Below, one piece after another: positions 49,906-62,900 of a stretch of DNA of 64,000 nt. Position 1 is the first letter of the stretch, and the number at the start of each line of letters is the position of its first letter. The stretch comes from Leishmania mexicana MHOM/GT/2001/U1103 (Eukaryota > Euglenozoa > Kinetoplastea > Trypanosomatida > Trypanosomatidae), in the NCBI RefSeq assembly GCF_000234665.1, contig NC_018334.1:1116001-1180000 (forward strand), in the 5' to 3' direction. Position numbers and translations under genes: made by a program. The notes beneath the pieces were generated by a model, which did not search any database, had not been told where the DNA came from, and saw nothing but the letters and a program-made list of their open reading frames with translations.

Positions 49906-52900
49906 CGCGGCGACGAAACAGGAAAAACGAGAGACAATCGTGATAAAGTTCGACCGAAGGACGCGACTGTGGACGCCAAGAAACACAGCTAGACCGTCCC
50001 AGGCGTATTCTCTGTTCTGTTGCTGCTCGACACGGTAACCGGCGGCTGGGTCGCAGCCGAGCTTGAGCTTGAGTAGTACGCTCCAAAAAGATTCGCGGTG
50101 GTGGTGATGAGGAGACAGCTGACTAGGAGTCAATGCGGGAGTGAGAGCCGTGGGGACAACAGCGCCCGGGCGAGGGAGCAACTCGATGCGGAGGGAGGAG
50201 AGCTGAGTGGGACCCACGCAGGTCACAAATGTCCAAAATGGGAGAGAGCGGATGAGCACGGTGAGCAGTGAAACCGCATACGAATGCCGATGAGCTGATA
50301 CCCTCCCCTTCCACCGCCACACGAACAGCAACGAGAAAAGGGTCCGTAGTCGAGGCGCGATGCCACAGCCAGTGCACCGAGGCAGCCACACCAAAACAAA
50401 GGCGTGACGAAGCGCTAATACAAAAAAACGGGCACACACACAAACCAACACACCAACACCACAACGCAGAAGATGGAACACGATGCAAAGTCCAGTGAAC
50501 CCTCCCAGAAGAGGTGCACTGTCTCGGTTCCGCACGGGGTCACACGCACGTGCACTGCAAACCGCAAACTACGACGAGCACAAAAACGAAATATGCACGA
50601 AACTGCAAAAAGCTGTCGCACGGAAACACACGCACACAACGCAGAAACAGCACAGAAAGAGGGCGGAGGGGGTGGGGCGCGTGGGTGAGGGGCGTGCGCA
50701 CACAGGGGTATACACACACACACACGCACACGCACAAACAGTTAGACAAGTCTTATCAATACAAGCCAGGCTGCAGACACACAACGCAAAACAAAGCGCA
50801 CCCAGACAAGTGGCCTTTCAAGCCCACCGAAGAAAAAAGCTCAGAGGTACGGTGCCCAGGAGCCGGGCCACAACGGAAACCAGAAAGGGAGCAGAGCGCA
50901 GAGCTATCCAGATATGCACAAAGCGAGGTGTACGCGCGCACACGCAAAGGAGGCGGAAGCAGCAGCCGGTGCAGCGAAAGCAAGGGATTAGGAGGAGAGG
51001 GGGGAGGGTAGGGGTGGAGGTCAGCGACACAGTCTAAATGGGGCCAGTCAAGCACTGGACACCGATTCGGATGAAGTGTTTGAAATCGAGATTAACGGCG
51101 CCCCTCTCAGACGCGTTCTGGTCGGCGCAAGGACGCCGACCAGAACAGTACTTGAACGAGGCACCCAAAAAAGGAAAACAGGAGGGGGGCAGGGCGATGG
51201 AGCGCTGAGACCTGATGGGCGTTCGCTTTACGGTCGGAGGGGGTGCCTGCGCCAATCTGGAGCTCAGACAGGGTCTCTAACGACACGTGAAGGTAAGGAT
51301 CACCACGGAGAAAGAAGGGAGGGGTGGGAGAAGACACTCACAAAACACACACACACATACACATACACAAAGGAAAAGGAAAGCGGCAGATGGGGTCCGT
51401 GCACAGAGCGCTCCGACGACGCCACCGACAACGACGACAGCACCAACAACTAATCAACGAAAAATGACGAAAGACAAGACACCGGCACACACGCGCACGC
51501 GAAAAAAAAAGAGCGAAGGAGTCAATTAGCTACAGAGCAAATGTGCGAAGGAAACAAAATGTGAGAAAGCGAAGGGGAGGGGAGGAGGAGGGCACAATCG
51601 TGTAGCCTCCACGGGAAGGGAGGGGAAGCGATGCGCGGTGCGGACGGCGCCAAGGTGTTCAGTGGGTGCAGAGGAGCCGTCTAGTGACTGTGTGGTACGG
51701 CGTCTGTGAGGCAACGTTCCTTTTGCCGGGCAGTTGTCGGTGGCTTTTCACGTCTGTTGCCGTTGTTGTTGTCGTTCTCCTTTTCGCCCACAAATTCGAG
51801 CTCTACCGCTGCTGTACTTCGTGCGTATCGCCCGTAAGTGAAAGTGGGGAGCACGTCCGTGGGCACACCGCGAGAACCAATACGCAAAAACGAAAAAGCT
51901 AAAGATCGACGTAATCAGCGAGAGAGAGAGAGTGGCAGCAGAGAACTGTTATTCGGGAGAGGGTGCGCAGAAAAAAAAGAAGAAACACCAACAAACGTAC
52001 ACGCAGAGGGACACGAGACCCAATCGCCAGTTACCCCAAGATGGGCTACCCGCAACAAACGTGTCAGTTATCGGGTTTTCCGCTGAAGGAGATGCTCGCG
52101 TGACACAGTACTGATAACGAGAGCCCTGCACAGGCGCACGCACACGCACACGCGTACACCCGTACACACCCACAAACTCCGCTCCGCGCGCACTGAAAGA
52201 TAGATGGAGCACACGCACCCACTGCAAAATCTGCCGATGCTTACCAACACGAGAAGCCGAAAAAAAAAGAATCGAGAGAAACAGACAACACAAAGCGAAA
52301 TGAGTCAACGAATTCGACACTCTCGTGAAGGGCGCACAACACCAACGACACGTCTAAACAGTCGCGCACACAATCGAAATCGAGAAGATACAAGAGGGAA
52401 GCGCGACGCCGCAGCCGTGACCGTCACAAGGGCCAAATAATGCAGATCGGGGAGAGAGGGACGAAGACCTGAGACCGCGTCGGATACCGCACGTGCACAC
52501 TGAGAAACGAGCACCGACACGAGCCGACTCCCTGTACACAAGCAACAAAAAAATACGTCAGAAAGCCGTGCAGAAGAAAATAGACAAAAGAGGGTGGGGG
52601 AGCTGTCGGGCAAGACACAGACCCCCACACTACAAGATCAACGACAGACACGCGAGAAGGGTTGAGGCAACAACAACACCAAAGGAAACGCCTGCGCACA
52701 ACACTGTCTGACTTTTCGTTGTCAATGACGTGCACGGCAGGGGAGTGAGGCAGGTGGGGTGCACCCTCACGAGGAGCACGATTTAGCGGAGGCAGCACAG
52801 CGTAACGCACCCAGCTGCCCGAGCGAAGGAGCCACACGCACACACCACGACAAGGCAGCCACGATAGGGGGGGGGGGAGAAGATAAACAACACAACGCGA

Positions 52901-54127
52901 AAAAAAAAAAGAAGGGGCTGATGGGCAGAGCGCCACAGAGAGAGGATCGAACAGGGCTTAGGGGGCTGAGGGGGTAGGGCGAGGCGGGGCGTGTGTGTGT
53001 GTGTGGGGGGGGGGTGGCAGTCGCGCAAAACACAGGCACAACACCGCCGTGGTGACGCAAGAGGGGTCGCAGGCTTTCGAGGCTGAACAGCAACAAAAAT
53101 ACTAGAAAAGAACGAGAGAGAGAGAGCGTCTGTTGCGAGTGGGTGGGGGCAGGAAGAGAGCGAGTCCACCGCGACACAACAAGTGTGAGTGCTGGCGGAT
53201 GCCTGCTTGTGGGAGTCTTTGGACAGCGCCTCGTGAGAGAGGGGGGAGATATTAAGTATGGGGGAGGCCTTCGATACGCACTGTGACGGAGTCAGACCGC
53301 TGTGAGGGAGAGAGAGGAGAAAGTGGGACACTATATATAGATACCTACGGCCTACAGATACCGCTACACGTTTCTATTGTTTACTTTCACCGTGTTGGGT
53401 GCAGACGAACACGAACGTGTCCACGACGAAGCAGGCGGACGGGAACCCCCCCCCAAAAAAAAAACGTACGCGGGAGGCGCAACGAAAATGAGGAGGAGGT
53501 GGGGAAGTGGCGAGAGATTCGCAGAAGGCGAAGCGACATCGCTTGAAGCGTGGAAGCAGAGGAACGGATAAAAGTCGTCATACACGGCGTTTCCGCCGCC
53601 GATCCCCCCCTCCCCCAACGGGAGAGCAGACGTGTAGACCCCTCTGCCTCCCGGACTAGGGTGAGGTGTCGCGGGTGACACAGCCGCTTGCACTCCAACT
53701 CGCGGTAGTGTCGCCGTACCGAAGAACTGCAGGTGCGTCGAGAGCACAAGGCAAAAAACCTGTGGGGCTCACTTTTCTTTTTCGCCTTACGGCAATTCGA
53801 AAGCTGTAGAATGCGGCAGAGACGCCGTGTGCCGTTCAACAAGAACTAAGCCGCAGCCACGTCTACGGTGGATGAGGGCATGCCCCTCTCTCTAGTGATA
53901 CAATACAGCGGGGTGTCGAGGCATACCAGAAACCGCTCTTGTAGCGGTTCTATCGACTGATAGCAGCGGGCAAAAACGGCCAAAGGAACACAAAAAAACG
54001 AAATGCCTGCCGAGTCGCGCAGTAACGTGGGTACGCGCAGGCGCCTATAATACCGCCGTATGGCACAGGCGGCACGGGAAAGGTGCCCTCCCCCCGCCCG
54101 CAGCAGCAGAAACAAAGAACGCGCACA
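49906..54127. other. 4.2-kb spacer 3' of the first PH-like gene
   Basis: Contents: (CA)n at 50712-50735, a perfect hairpin at 51115-51146, (CA)n at 51340-51368, (CA)/(CG) tract at 52136-52175, a G-run at 53007-53018, a short TATATAGATA run at 53331-53342 and C/A runs at 53447-53465. Frames are short or low complexity. Positions 53600-54127 are more even in composition and probably belong to the PH-like gene's 3'UTR. Confidence 0.55.
51115..51146. other. perfect 13-bp hairpin
   Basis: gttctggtcggcg (51115-51127) and cgccgaccagaac (51134-51146) are exact reverse complements around the six-base loop caagga. GC content and perfection are well above chance for this spacer. No known RNA family is recognised. 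Confidence 0.7.
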
Positions 54128-54811
54128 TCAGTCCAAGCCCGCCAAACTCTGCATCAGTGCTTGATAGCCTTTCAACACAGACGACGCCTCCGGAATCGTG
54201 GCGCGAAAGGCGTCAGCCATTTCATGTAGGTCTTGCAGAGTCATGCAGCGGATCAACCAAATCTCTACCTCGAAACTCACATAGCTGCTGACGGGACATA
54301 GCACGGATGCCTCGATGTTCTCCCGATGGCCGTCTGAACCCATATGGTGTGGCTGGGCTCGGGAAGCAGAGGCACCGGTCTCGGCCATGTTGGCAGTTAC
54401 CAACGCTGCCTCGTTCCTTCGCGCCGCGCTGCCTCTGAACAACCTCATGAAAAACGACTGGGTTTGGATACCCACCAGCCCTCTCAGACAGACCGTCCGC
54501 CTGGCCAGCTCACTGCCGAAATGCTCGGGTATGCTATCCGAGTTGAATGTCGGCCATAGCTCCACTGAGTCGATGCGGTTCATGCAACGGTGGTCGAGCT
54601 TTTCGGCCTTGTGGGCCTTGCTGAGGTACAGTCGGCCGTGCGCAGTGTCGATGGTGAGGACACGGGTGTGCCAGAGGGACTGATCAATTCTGCCTTGCTT
54701 CTCAATGACAAATTGCTGCAGTGTGGGAGGTTGCGGTGAAGATGACGACACATCCCGGAAGCTGGGCGGCCTGGCGGCCTCCTTCCCGGTCCCTGGCAGA
54801 AGAGTGGGCAT
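54128..54811 (-). CDS. PH-like domain protein, paralogue of the gene at 62901
   Basis: 227 residues. After a Pro/Ser-rich N-terminus comes FVIEKQGRIDQSLWHTRVLT, then IDTAHGRLYLSKAHKAEKLD and the strand RIDSVELWPTFNSDSIPEHF. This is the start of a PH fold: two strands, W-x-x-R, a basic turn, then further strands. A variable loop with MRLFRGSAARRNEAALV follows, then the final strand EVEIWLIRCMTLQDLHEMAD, which ends in a helix. The same features, in the same order, occur in the neighbour at 62901-63605, including KQG-x6-W-x-TR-x-LTID and VE(L/M)WP. PH domains usually bind phosphoinositides or proteins. The basic K/R positions in the first loops are suggestive, but the ligand is unknown. The start is ATG at 54811, with an AG at about 54823. 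Not assigned to a named family. Confidence 0.75.
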   Translation of the reverse strand: MPTLLPGTGKEAARPPSFRDVSSSSPQPPTLQQFVIEKQGRIDQSLWHTRVLTIDTAHGRLYLSKAHKAEKLDHRCMNRIDSVELWPTFNSDSIPEHFGSELARRTVCLRGLVGIQTQSFFMRLFRGSAARRNEAALVTANMAETGASASRAQPHHMGSDGHRENIEASVLCPVSSYVSFEVEIWLIRCMTLQDLHEMADAFRATIPEASSVLKGYQALMQSLAGLD

Positions 54812-55199
54812 CGGAGAGCACTATTGCCCACGGTGAAAGAAGCCTCTGCGGTGGTGGAGCCACGGGAGCAAATTGACACGGTTGCGAGGTGAGGGAGCGC
54901 GACGGCGTGGCGGTCGGGGATGAAGGGGGAGGTCGTCGTTTGGAGGGAGAAGACACAACGTTTCGCTCACTGAGAGCAAGATAAAGCCTCACGCTCTGAG
55001 CATGAGAGCGGCATATCTCTGTATCCGCAAACTACCTCCTTGTCGAAGGCACACATAGCCAGCGAGAAAGCGGCTGCTGCGGCGGCTCCGGACCGAGTGA
55101 TGAACTAAACTTTGTTGCTTCCATCCTTTTTCCCCACCTCAAGAACCATTAATCACGGACGGGAGGGGAGGGGCCACCGCCGCGCGCGGTGTCGCAGGG

Positions 55200-55640
55200 C
55201 CCGGTGCCCCGGACTCAGTAGGGCAGTCAACCAGCCTCTCATCCTCTGCCAATCCAAAGCCATATGTGGTGGTGATAGTGACCATCAACCACGACGTGGG
55301 GAAGTCATAGCGAGTCCTCGCTGCTGATTGTGGGCGGTCAGGTCGCGAAGGGCGCTGCGTCGGGGCGACCTGCCACAGCGAACACCTTTGCATTATCCAT
55401 GTGATTGACAAAGTCTCAGCGTGGTCAGCACGTATCCCCTACGGCTCTCACACTCCCGGCCGGCGGAGAGGCTGAGCCACCGTGAGGGAATAATACCGCG
55501 TGGTGATTGGCATGATGGGAGCAGCTGTGAGGCCATCTGCGAAAGTGCGAGTAGGTAGGGTTGGGCTCACATGCCGTGCTCTCCGATGACTAAGTCGGCG
55601 CATTGTGCTTCGCCGAGTGTCTACGGTTGCTTCGCAGCAC
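55200..55640 (-). repeat. strongly diverged SIDER-like copy
   Basis: Similar in order to 36587-37074: gcgctgcgtcggggcgacct with gccacagcgaacacc here corresponds to gcgttgcgtgggagtgacct with gcgacagtgagcata there, followed in both by an atccatg block. Identity is low and both ends are unclear. Confidence 0.4.
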
Positions 55641-56162
55641 GGGATGGGCCGGCAGCATACGGGGCAGAGCTGCGTTGACCATCTGATCTCCAACACAGTG
55701 AGCACGGTGCACAGCAAGAACAAAGTGTGGACACGAGGCGCTGATCAAAAGGTCCGCTGAGCGGCTTCCGGTCTTACGCAACAAAGCAATAATGAAAAAG
55801 AAAAACTGCAGAAAGAGCGACCGGCTCACGCGTTCTCAACTTGATGGGTCTGCGGAACAAGGTGAGGGCTCTGAAGGGCGACAGGCTAAGACGACTAAAA
55901 CCATCCTCATGCATGACCGCACGCGTAGCTGTGCAAAGGAGAAACCGACGAAGGCGCAACACACACACACAGACACCAAACGACGAGTGTGAGCGACTCG
56001 CCTTGCCGTGAACGCCTCAAACCGAGGGCGCTCTCACCTTCACTGCTGTGGTCATGCTACCTCTGCCACTTCACGAATGAAATCGGCTTGCCAGCATCGC
56101 AAAAAGGCCGGGAGGCGAGCACAAGTAATCCTGCTTCCTTTCGTTCCATTGTGTGGTATGTG

Positions 56163-56649
56163 CTGCCTAGCTTGTCCCTGCCGCCACGAACAGGTCCAAG
56201 AACCTACGCGCATACACACAGCCACAGCCCATCCGCCCTCCGTCCAGCTCCGGTGCCATCCCTCTCGCCTAGGACGAGCCGACTGCCCTCGAACAGGGGC
56301 CATGCGTCGAACGGGCTCTTCTTGCCCTCCCTCGCATGCGTGCTGCGTCTCCAGCGATGGACGGGCCTGGGCGCACTGCATGCCTGGATCCAAAGCGGGC
56401 AGCGTCCAGGGTCCTGGTCGAGGGCGGAGGCACCGGTGTCCGCCGTGCGGCTAGTGGAGGGGGCGGCCTAGGCGCATGCCGCATGGGCTCGGGGAATGAG
56501 TTGGGCAGCCGCAGGCCAGGACCCTCTGGAGACCCTGTGCTCCGCCTGCGTGTGCCATGCCGTAATACGGTGTGGAGGCCCTCCACATGGGTGCCCGGAG
56601 GACTCGATGCTGCCATTCGGGGCGCACTCGCCATGCTGCCGGCATCTGA
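56163..56649 (+). repeat. interspersed repeat, copy A
   Basis: About 487 bases nearly identical to 59403-59924 in direct orientation. It shares gcctagcttgtccctgccgc at one end and gctgccggcatctg at the other. It lacks the 30-odd bases present in copy B after ctccgcctgcgtg. The middle part (gcatgcctggatccaaa) is recognisable at 6935-6985 in a diverged form. It does not obviously belong to the SIDER-like group at 23922. The orientation is arbitrary. Confidence 0.65.
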
Positions 56650-59402
56650 GTCCTTCACACCTCCACGCCGGCGCGGTTGGGTTGTGCACCACGAACTGCT
56701 CACTCTTCCTCCTCTGCCTGTCCTAGGAAGGAGGAGGGACGGACAGTACAGGATAGCGCCTAGCTGGAACGGGCAGCACGGAGCTTTCAGAGAGTAGCAT
56801 CTATCACATCCATCGCACCGCGACGTTGAAGAACTCCATGACAAGAAGCCCACCTGCAGGACCGGGTACATCGTGAAGGTGAAACGAGGCACCACAGCGA
56901 AAAAGGCGTCACAGAGCGTCGCAACGACCCCACAACAGCACTCAGAGGAAACACACGAAAACATTCGCCGACACTTTTGGGGTTTATTCGCTCGCGAGAC
57001 GTTTCGCGTTGTTGTTGTGGACGCCGGCGTACCTCAGCGAGCCCAATAGGGACAGGCACCCACACACGCGGCCAACCATCGACGAGGCAGGAGCTGACCC
57101 TTGGGGCAGCGTGGCTCAGGATGCCGGACAGGCGCCCATGATACACGGAGTGTCTAAGGAAAAGGTAATGAAGACGCAGCCGAAATAAATAAAAAAGGGA
57201 GTTAAGAATCGGACAAGAGGAAGCGAAGCTGTGATAGGAGTTGGCTCGAGCACGGACCGGCGGAGTCGGTCGTCGTCAGCTGAGCAACCCGTGGTGCAAC
57301 AAGGAGTGCTGAAGAAGAGTCCTTGTCGTCTACGGGAGGATACGCCTGCTCCAGTCGAAAAAATGGCGCGCGAGAGAGAGAGCCGAGAGAACCAGAAAAA
57401 AGGAGGAGGGGCGGCCACTAGAAACCGGTGGGTGAACGGTGCCTTCGCATCGGCACTTGTGACGGTAGGAAGATCCGTTGAGAGGCGCGGCTGCCTGTGC
57501 AAAACGCCTGCGAGGTGAGGTGTCTGCCTCGTTCAAGACATGAGAGGGGAGGAAGAGCGGAGGAGAAGGTCAGGGGTCAGGGTGACAGGCTACTGTACAT
57601 GGAGCATCCGAACGCGGCGACGGAAACAGACCGGACCTCGTTCACTGCCGAGAGAGCGGACAAAAGGGCATGACTGAGAGAGAGAGGCACCTCTCCGGTG
57701 GCCTCCGCTAGGCGCAGCTTCCCAGGGGCGGCATGGAAGCTGGATCTCCGTATCTGTTTATTTCTCTAGGCAATGAAGTAAACATTCCGCGCACGTACAC
57801 ACACACACACAAGCCTACAACAGAAACAGCAAGCAAGCATAGAAATCGCCACACAGCAATCACCGCAGGTGTACAGGACATCCACGCACACACCACGCAA
57901 GAGACCCGTCCTAGGAGAAAACACGGCCCCACGGAAGAGGTCCCCGCCGCACTCTCCTCATCCGCCCAATACACAAACGGAAGAACGGAGAGGAGGCCCA
58001 TGACAGCAAACCGAAACACAAAGAACACACACACACTAAAAGAGGAGGAGAGGGGGAGGGGGAAGGCAGGCGGTGGGAAGCAGCGGCGGCGCAAAACAAT
58101 AGGAAGGACAAGCAAACAAAAAGGTGCAAAGGACTGTAACGTCAATCAGGTGTGGGTGGGATGAGGGGGGAGGGACGGGCAATACACGCCCAGAAAACGA
58201 TGGCGACATTGCAGGGAGGAGGAGGAGGTGGGGGAGGGGGGTGATGGAAGACACAGAAGACGAGCGCGCTTACGGGGGGAGGGGGCAACGGCGAGTTCAG
58301 GCGGAGCGAGAAGAGGACGAGAGAAGTCACGCAAACAGCGAGAGGGAAAACGAAGACAGAGTTTAAAGAGCCGCTGGGGGACAGCAGCGGTGCATTCGAC
58401 ATCCGAGCAAGCGCGCTCTCATCATGGGGATGGTGATGGTGGTCTATAGAGCGAGAAATAAATTTCCTTCCCCGTCCCGTCCGAAAACAGAGCCAGTGAG
58501 AGCAGAGAAGACAACACACGCAAGTGAGGGGGTACTCGAATGGGTGCCCTTTTCGTGTTCGATGTGTCTGTGTGTGGGGGGGGGGGTGTCCGTGGCGTGA
58601 GATAGGTTCGAGCACCGAAAGGAATCGAAGGTAAAGAACGACCTCGTACTCCTGCGCTTATCCTCTCACCGTTTTTTTTCCACACACACAAGAGCGAGAG
58701 GCGCAGAGCGTGACGCGTACGCACTGTAGCGAGCCTAAGCTTCATGCGCCTTCAACAAGAGAGAGAAACCGACTGCGTTGCCCACCCATACACGCACAGG
58801 CACTAACTGTTACTGGCACAGGCACCGCATGTGTGAGAGACACGCACGCCCACGTATGGATGCAAAAGACGCCATCTGTTTCTGGTCATGGACATCCGAA
58901 GGCACCTGCGTTGCACGATGTGAGTTGAAGAGCAGACAGCCACTGCGATCACAATCCGCTATAGCTCAAAAAACGAACACCACACCAACGAAAGAGGGAG
59001 CCGATATCCTCACTCCAGTCAGCAGCCCAAATTACGCGGTCCGTCCCATCACCTCTTCAGCAGGAGGACCACGGCACAAGGAGGGCGCGTGGATGGCGGG
59101 TGAGCGGATGTGGCAGCACAACACGCCTTTCTTCCCATGTCACAAGCACAGCAGCTCCGCTGCCAACGACAGTGGTTATCATGCTCTTCACGCATTCGCG
59201 GAGACATCAACGGCACTTTGGCAGACTTGTATCCCATCACGCTACATCCGAGATGCAGCAACGAAATAACCAGCAAGCGAAAACGCCCTCAGGGCGAAGA
59301 CAGCCCCAAACTCACCGAGAGCAGCCAACGTGGATGGCGGACACCAAACCCAAGTGCAAGACGGGACGCCCCAGCGCGAGGGAACGGAAGAGACCTTTTG
59401 TT

Positions 59403-59924
59403 GCCTAGCTTGTCCCTGCCGCCACGAATAGGTCCAAGAACCTACGCGCATACACACAGCCACAGCCCATCTGCCCTCTGTCCAGCTCCGGTGCCATCCC
59501 TCTCGCCTAGGACGAGCCGACTGCCCTCGAAGCGGAGCCATGCGTCGAATGGGCTCTTCTTGTACTCCCTCGCATGCGTGCTGCGTCTCCAGCGATGGAC
59601 GGGCCTGGGCGCACTGCATGCCTGGATCCAAAGCGGGCAGCGTCCAGGGTCCTGGTCGAGGGCGGAGGCACCGGTGTCCGCCGTGCGGCTAGTGGAGGGG
59701 GCGGCCTAGGCGCATGCCGCATGGGCTCGGGGAATGAGTTGCGCAGCCGCAGGCCAGGACCCTCTGGAGACCCTGTGCTCCGCCTGCGTGCGTCATGCCG
59801 CACCCTCAGTCGCCTCAAGCAGCGCCATGCCGTAATACGGTGTGGAGGCCCTCCACATGGGTGCCCGGAGGACTCGATGCTGCCATTCGGGGCGCACTCG
59901 CCATGCTGCCGGCATCTGTGTCCC
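59403..59924 (+). repeat. interspersed repeat, copy B
   Basis: Second copy of 56163-56649, with an extra segment at about 59790-59825 (cctcagtcgcctcaagcagc) bounded by catgccg on both sides. Flanks differ between copies, so the unit ends near 59403 and 59924. Confidence 0.65.
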
Positions 59925-59999
59925 AGCAGTCCGCAGGGTGGGGTGCAGGAGGTGGCGCCTGCTCCGCGCACGTGCACGGGGGGGGGTTACTGATAGGTA

Positions 60000-61890
60000 T
60001 AGATATCTTCACGCCTTGTTCGGATGTGAGGCGCCATGCCGACTGTGCTGGAAAGCGCGTGCGCACAAAGAGCTCACAGCCTGTCTCCCTGAAGGGGTAC
60101 ACAGGGGTCAGCCATAGATACACGTTGGGAGAAGCCCATACAGCATGTTTAAAATCTGCCTGATCGCATCATGGCGTCCAAGAGCAGCGTGAATGGCGGT
60201 GTGTTTCAAGGCTCAAGCGATCCGCGCACCTCGCGTAGCAGATCGTACACAACGCTGGGTGAGGCTCCCTTATAACAAAGCACAGATGTTGGTGGTGGGG
60301 GGGCACGACTACGCCAGTGCAGTGGTAGGCAGCACAGTATCTGTACTTCATGCGGCAACGACCAGTCACCCGCTGTTTCAGTGGTCCAAAGTACGGACGG
60401 GTGTTCCTGCAGAGCGGGGCGAAGAGGGTTGTCTGTCGTCTTGTGAGCTCCGCATCCATGCTCTTCCGGTGTGGAACGGCTGCCGCCAAGTACCTCTTTG
60501 CTCAGCCTCTCGCGGCGTGTAGCACTGTTGCGGGGGATGCCGGCCTGGCCTGTGGGACATGTGCGACCGGGTCCGCGATGCGTGAAGTTGGTATCAGTGC
60601 CTCGGGCCAGTGCCGATTCGGCAGACTTGCCAACTTCGCAGTGGTGCTCTCATCCGCTAATTGCCACAGATAAGGTGAAGTGAGAGGCGCACACGACAGG
60701 CCGGTAGCGCCAGCACTCGTGCGCAGATACGCCGCAACATGTACCGTCTTCGACTCTTTGGTAGGACCTGTGCTGAGGGCCGTGAGGAGCGGGCACGAGT
60801 CTGTAGCGACGACCACACTTCCTCTTGTGCCTGCCTGCCTGGATCAGGTTGCCTTCGCAGTAGGTTAGGCCCTGGCTCTGCCGCTTCAAAGTCACCGCGG
60901 TCGCTGCAAACGAGGGGGCCGCAGACCCTTATCCGTGTACGTATGGGCATACTACTATCATAAACCATGGCAGCTCCTCCTAGCTTGATGTGTGCATGTG
61001 GTGACTTTCGTTTCCTCTGAAGAGTCTGCCCGCAGCTCGCCAGGTAATGGATGCGTTGAGGTACACGCGACGACTGTGCATGACAGAGGTGTGTCCGCGC
61101 GGTGCTCTGAAGGGTGTCGATGCCTGCACACCGGCATGCGGTGTGTGCACCCCTCCTCCTTCCTCGGTCAAGTTCGCAAGGCAGCCTCCTGGTACGGCGG
61201 CGCAGCAGCGCTGTGGGGTCGGGGGGGGGCAGGCGATCGGCCCCTTGGAGTGGGTGTCCGCTGGGTGCGTGTTTTGGGGTGGCCGCTGCGACTGCAGCTG
61301 CTTTGGCGTGAAGGTGCACAGGGGCCGTGGTGTAGTTGCCGACCAGCACGCTCCGACCGCGCGGTGGCACTGTAGGGCAACGCTGACTGCAGCTGTGCCA
61401 TGCAGGAGTAGCGGACGAGATGGTTTGACGGACGACATGCGTGCGTTCACACTGCCCTGCGCTCGGCAGGCCGAGCCGTGGGTACTTCGATGACCTCTGC
61501 GGCGCGTGGGCTGGATGTCCACACGGAGAAGGCGGGGGGGTGGCGGTGCTTCTCTAGGTACGTGCGTGCAGCGGAGAGCTGCGGCTGGTTGCGGTGCCGC
61601 GCAGCGGCGCGTGAGTGCCTTGCTTTTGGGGGACATCCCCACCCCCGCTCCATGGCGTGTGTCAATGGCCAGCGCACCACCTTGCTGAGGGCGAATCGTG
61701 GTGTGGTCTGCATAACATCCTTGTCACCGGAGGATGTGAGGAGTGTCGTGTGATGATGACAGAAGGCGTGGTGCATTCCGGATGTCCTGTTGCCCTCCAT
61801 AGTCAGTAAGCTCACCACAATGGTGAAGGGAAGAGAAGCTAGGGCTGATCCTTGAAGGCTTCCGCCCGGAAGCGGGGCCAGCGCCAATTA
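60000..61890. other. non-coding segment of different composition
   Basis: Unlike other spacers, this part lacks strong purine bias on the plus strand and has few simple repeats. It is GC-rich and contains stop-poor frames on both strands, none with a credible start or motif. Old retroposon or gene remnants are the simplest guess. Confidence 0.35.
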
Positions 61891-62900
61891 ACCGGGTGTT
61901 AAACGAAAACGAAAACACGTACACACATGCCCATGGCCCATAAAGAGCCACATCGCACACATTAAAAGAAGAAGAAAGATGAGGTCGCCAGCAGCTGGCA
62001 CACTCGTGCGAGACATCACGCCCACCCCACCCCACCACATGCATACTAGCATCGCGGAGTCTGGTGACGTTCAACTGCATCGGACATCATCGGCCACGAC
62101 GGGGAGGGATTTGGGGGGCGGAGGACGGGGCGCAAGGTGAAATGGAGGCGAGAGGCATTCGAACCGGGCGGAGGGTAAGGAGAGAGGAAGCGAGCGGACG
62201 CACACGCCGAGGACAAGAGTGACACACAGGCGTGGGAATCAAACATGAAGAAAAGAAAATCAGGGACGAAGCGTAAGAGAAAAATAAAGGAGAGGGGGAG
62301 GGGGGGGGGTGAGGTGGCGGTATCCGCTGCCTCGAGACGGGTGACCTGCCGGCGCACACGCGGACGACAAAGAGAGGCAGAGATGCAGAAAATCGGGGGT
62401 AGCACAATTTGAAGCCTATCACACGCATACAGCAGAAGCAATAAAAGGGTACCAACACCTGCCATGGCCGTGTAGTCCTGCGTGCGTGTGTGTGTGTGTG
62501 TGTGTCTTTCGTGTTTCGTGCCTCGCTCTCCAATCATGTTGCCGTGAGCAGAGAGGTGGGGGGGGGAGGTGAGGGTCCGCGAAGAGAGGAATGCGGCGTG
62601 TGAACGGCAGAAGTCTGAAAGTCAACACAAACGGCAAAGAACCACGTCAGGGAGAGAGGAGGGGGAGGGGGGCAAGGGAGGGGGAGGGGCATCGCAACAC
62701 AGCGAAACAACAACACGAGAGATGAAATATAAATAAGGAGAGTGAAGCAGGCATAAGATAGTGGAGCGAGGCAGCAACGGAGACGAGACCAGTGCGAGGA
62801 GAGGCAGGGCGCATGCAAGAGAACCAGCTCAACAAGCCAACCTGGACTGGGCCTAGGGAAGATAATCAGAGTACAAGGGCAAAGACTCACGCGCCCCCCC

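Larger units (their letters stand above)
54812..62900. other. 8.1-kb spacer between the two PH-like genes
   Basis: The longest gene-free stretch of the window. It holds a diverged SIDER-like copy (55200-55640), a direct repeat pair (56163-56649 and 59403-59924), (CA)n at 57796-57810, purine-rich 58040-58320, a G-run at 58577-58587, and a 1.9-kb segment (60000-61890) without the usual purine bias whose frames resemble nothing known. Purine-rich sequence with a (GT)n tract (62487-62503) follows. No gene recognised. Confidence 0.55.

Noticed and set aside
60657..61642. Overlapping minus frames of 220-237 codons
   Set aside because: Arg/Pro/Ala-rich translation of GC-rich DNA, on several frames at once, without a start context or motif.
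62157..62165. attcgaacc, resembling a tRNA B box on the minus strand
   Set aside because: No A box or cloverleaf pairing can be made around it.
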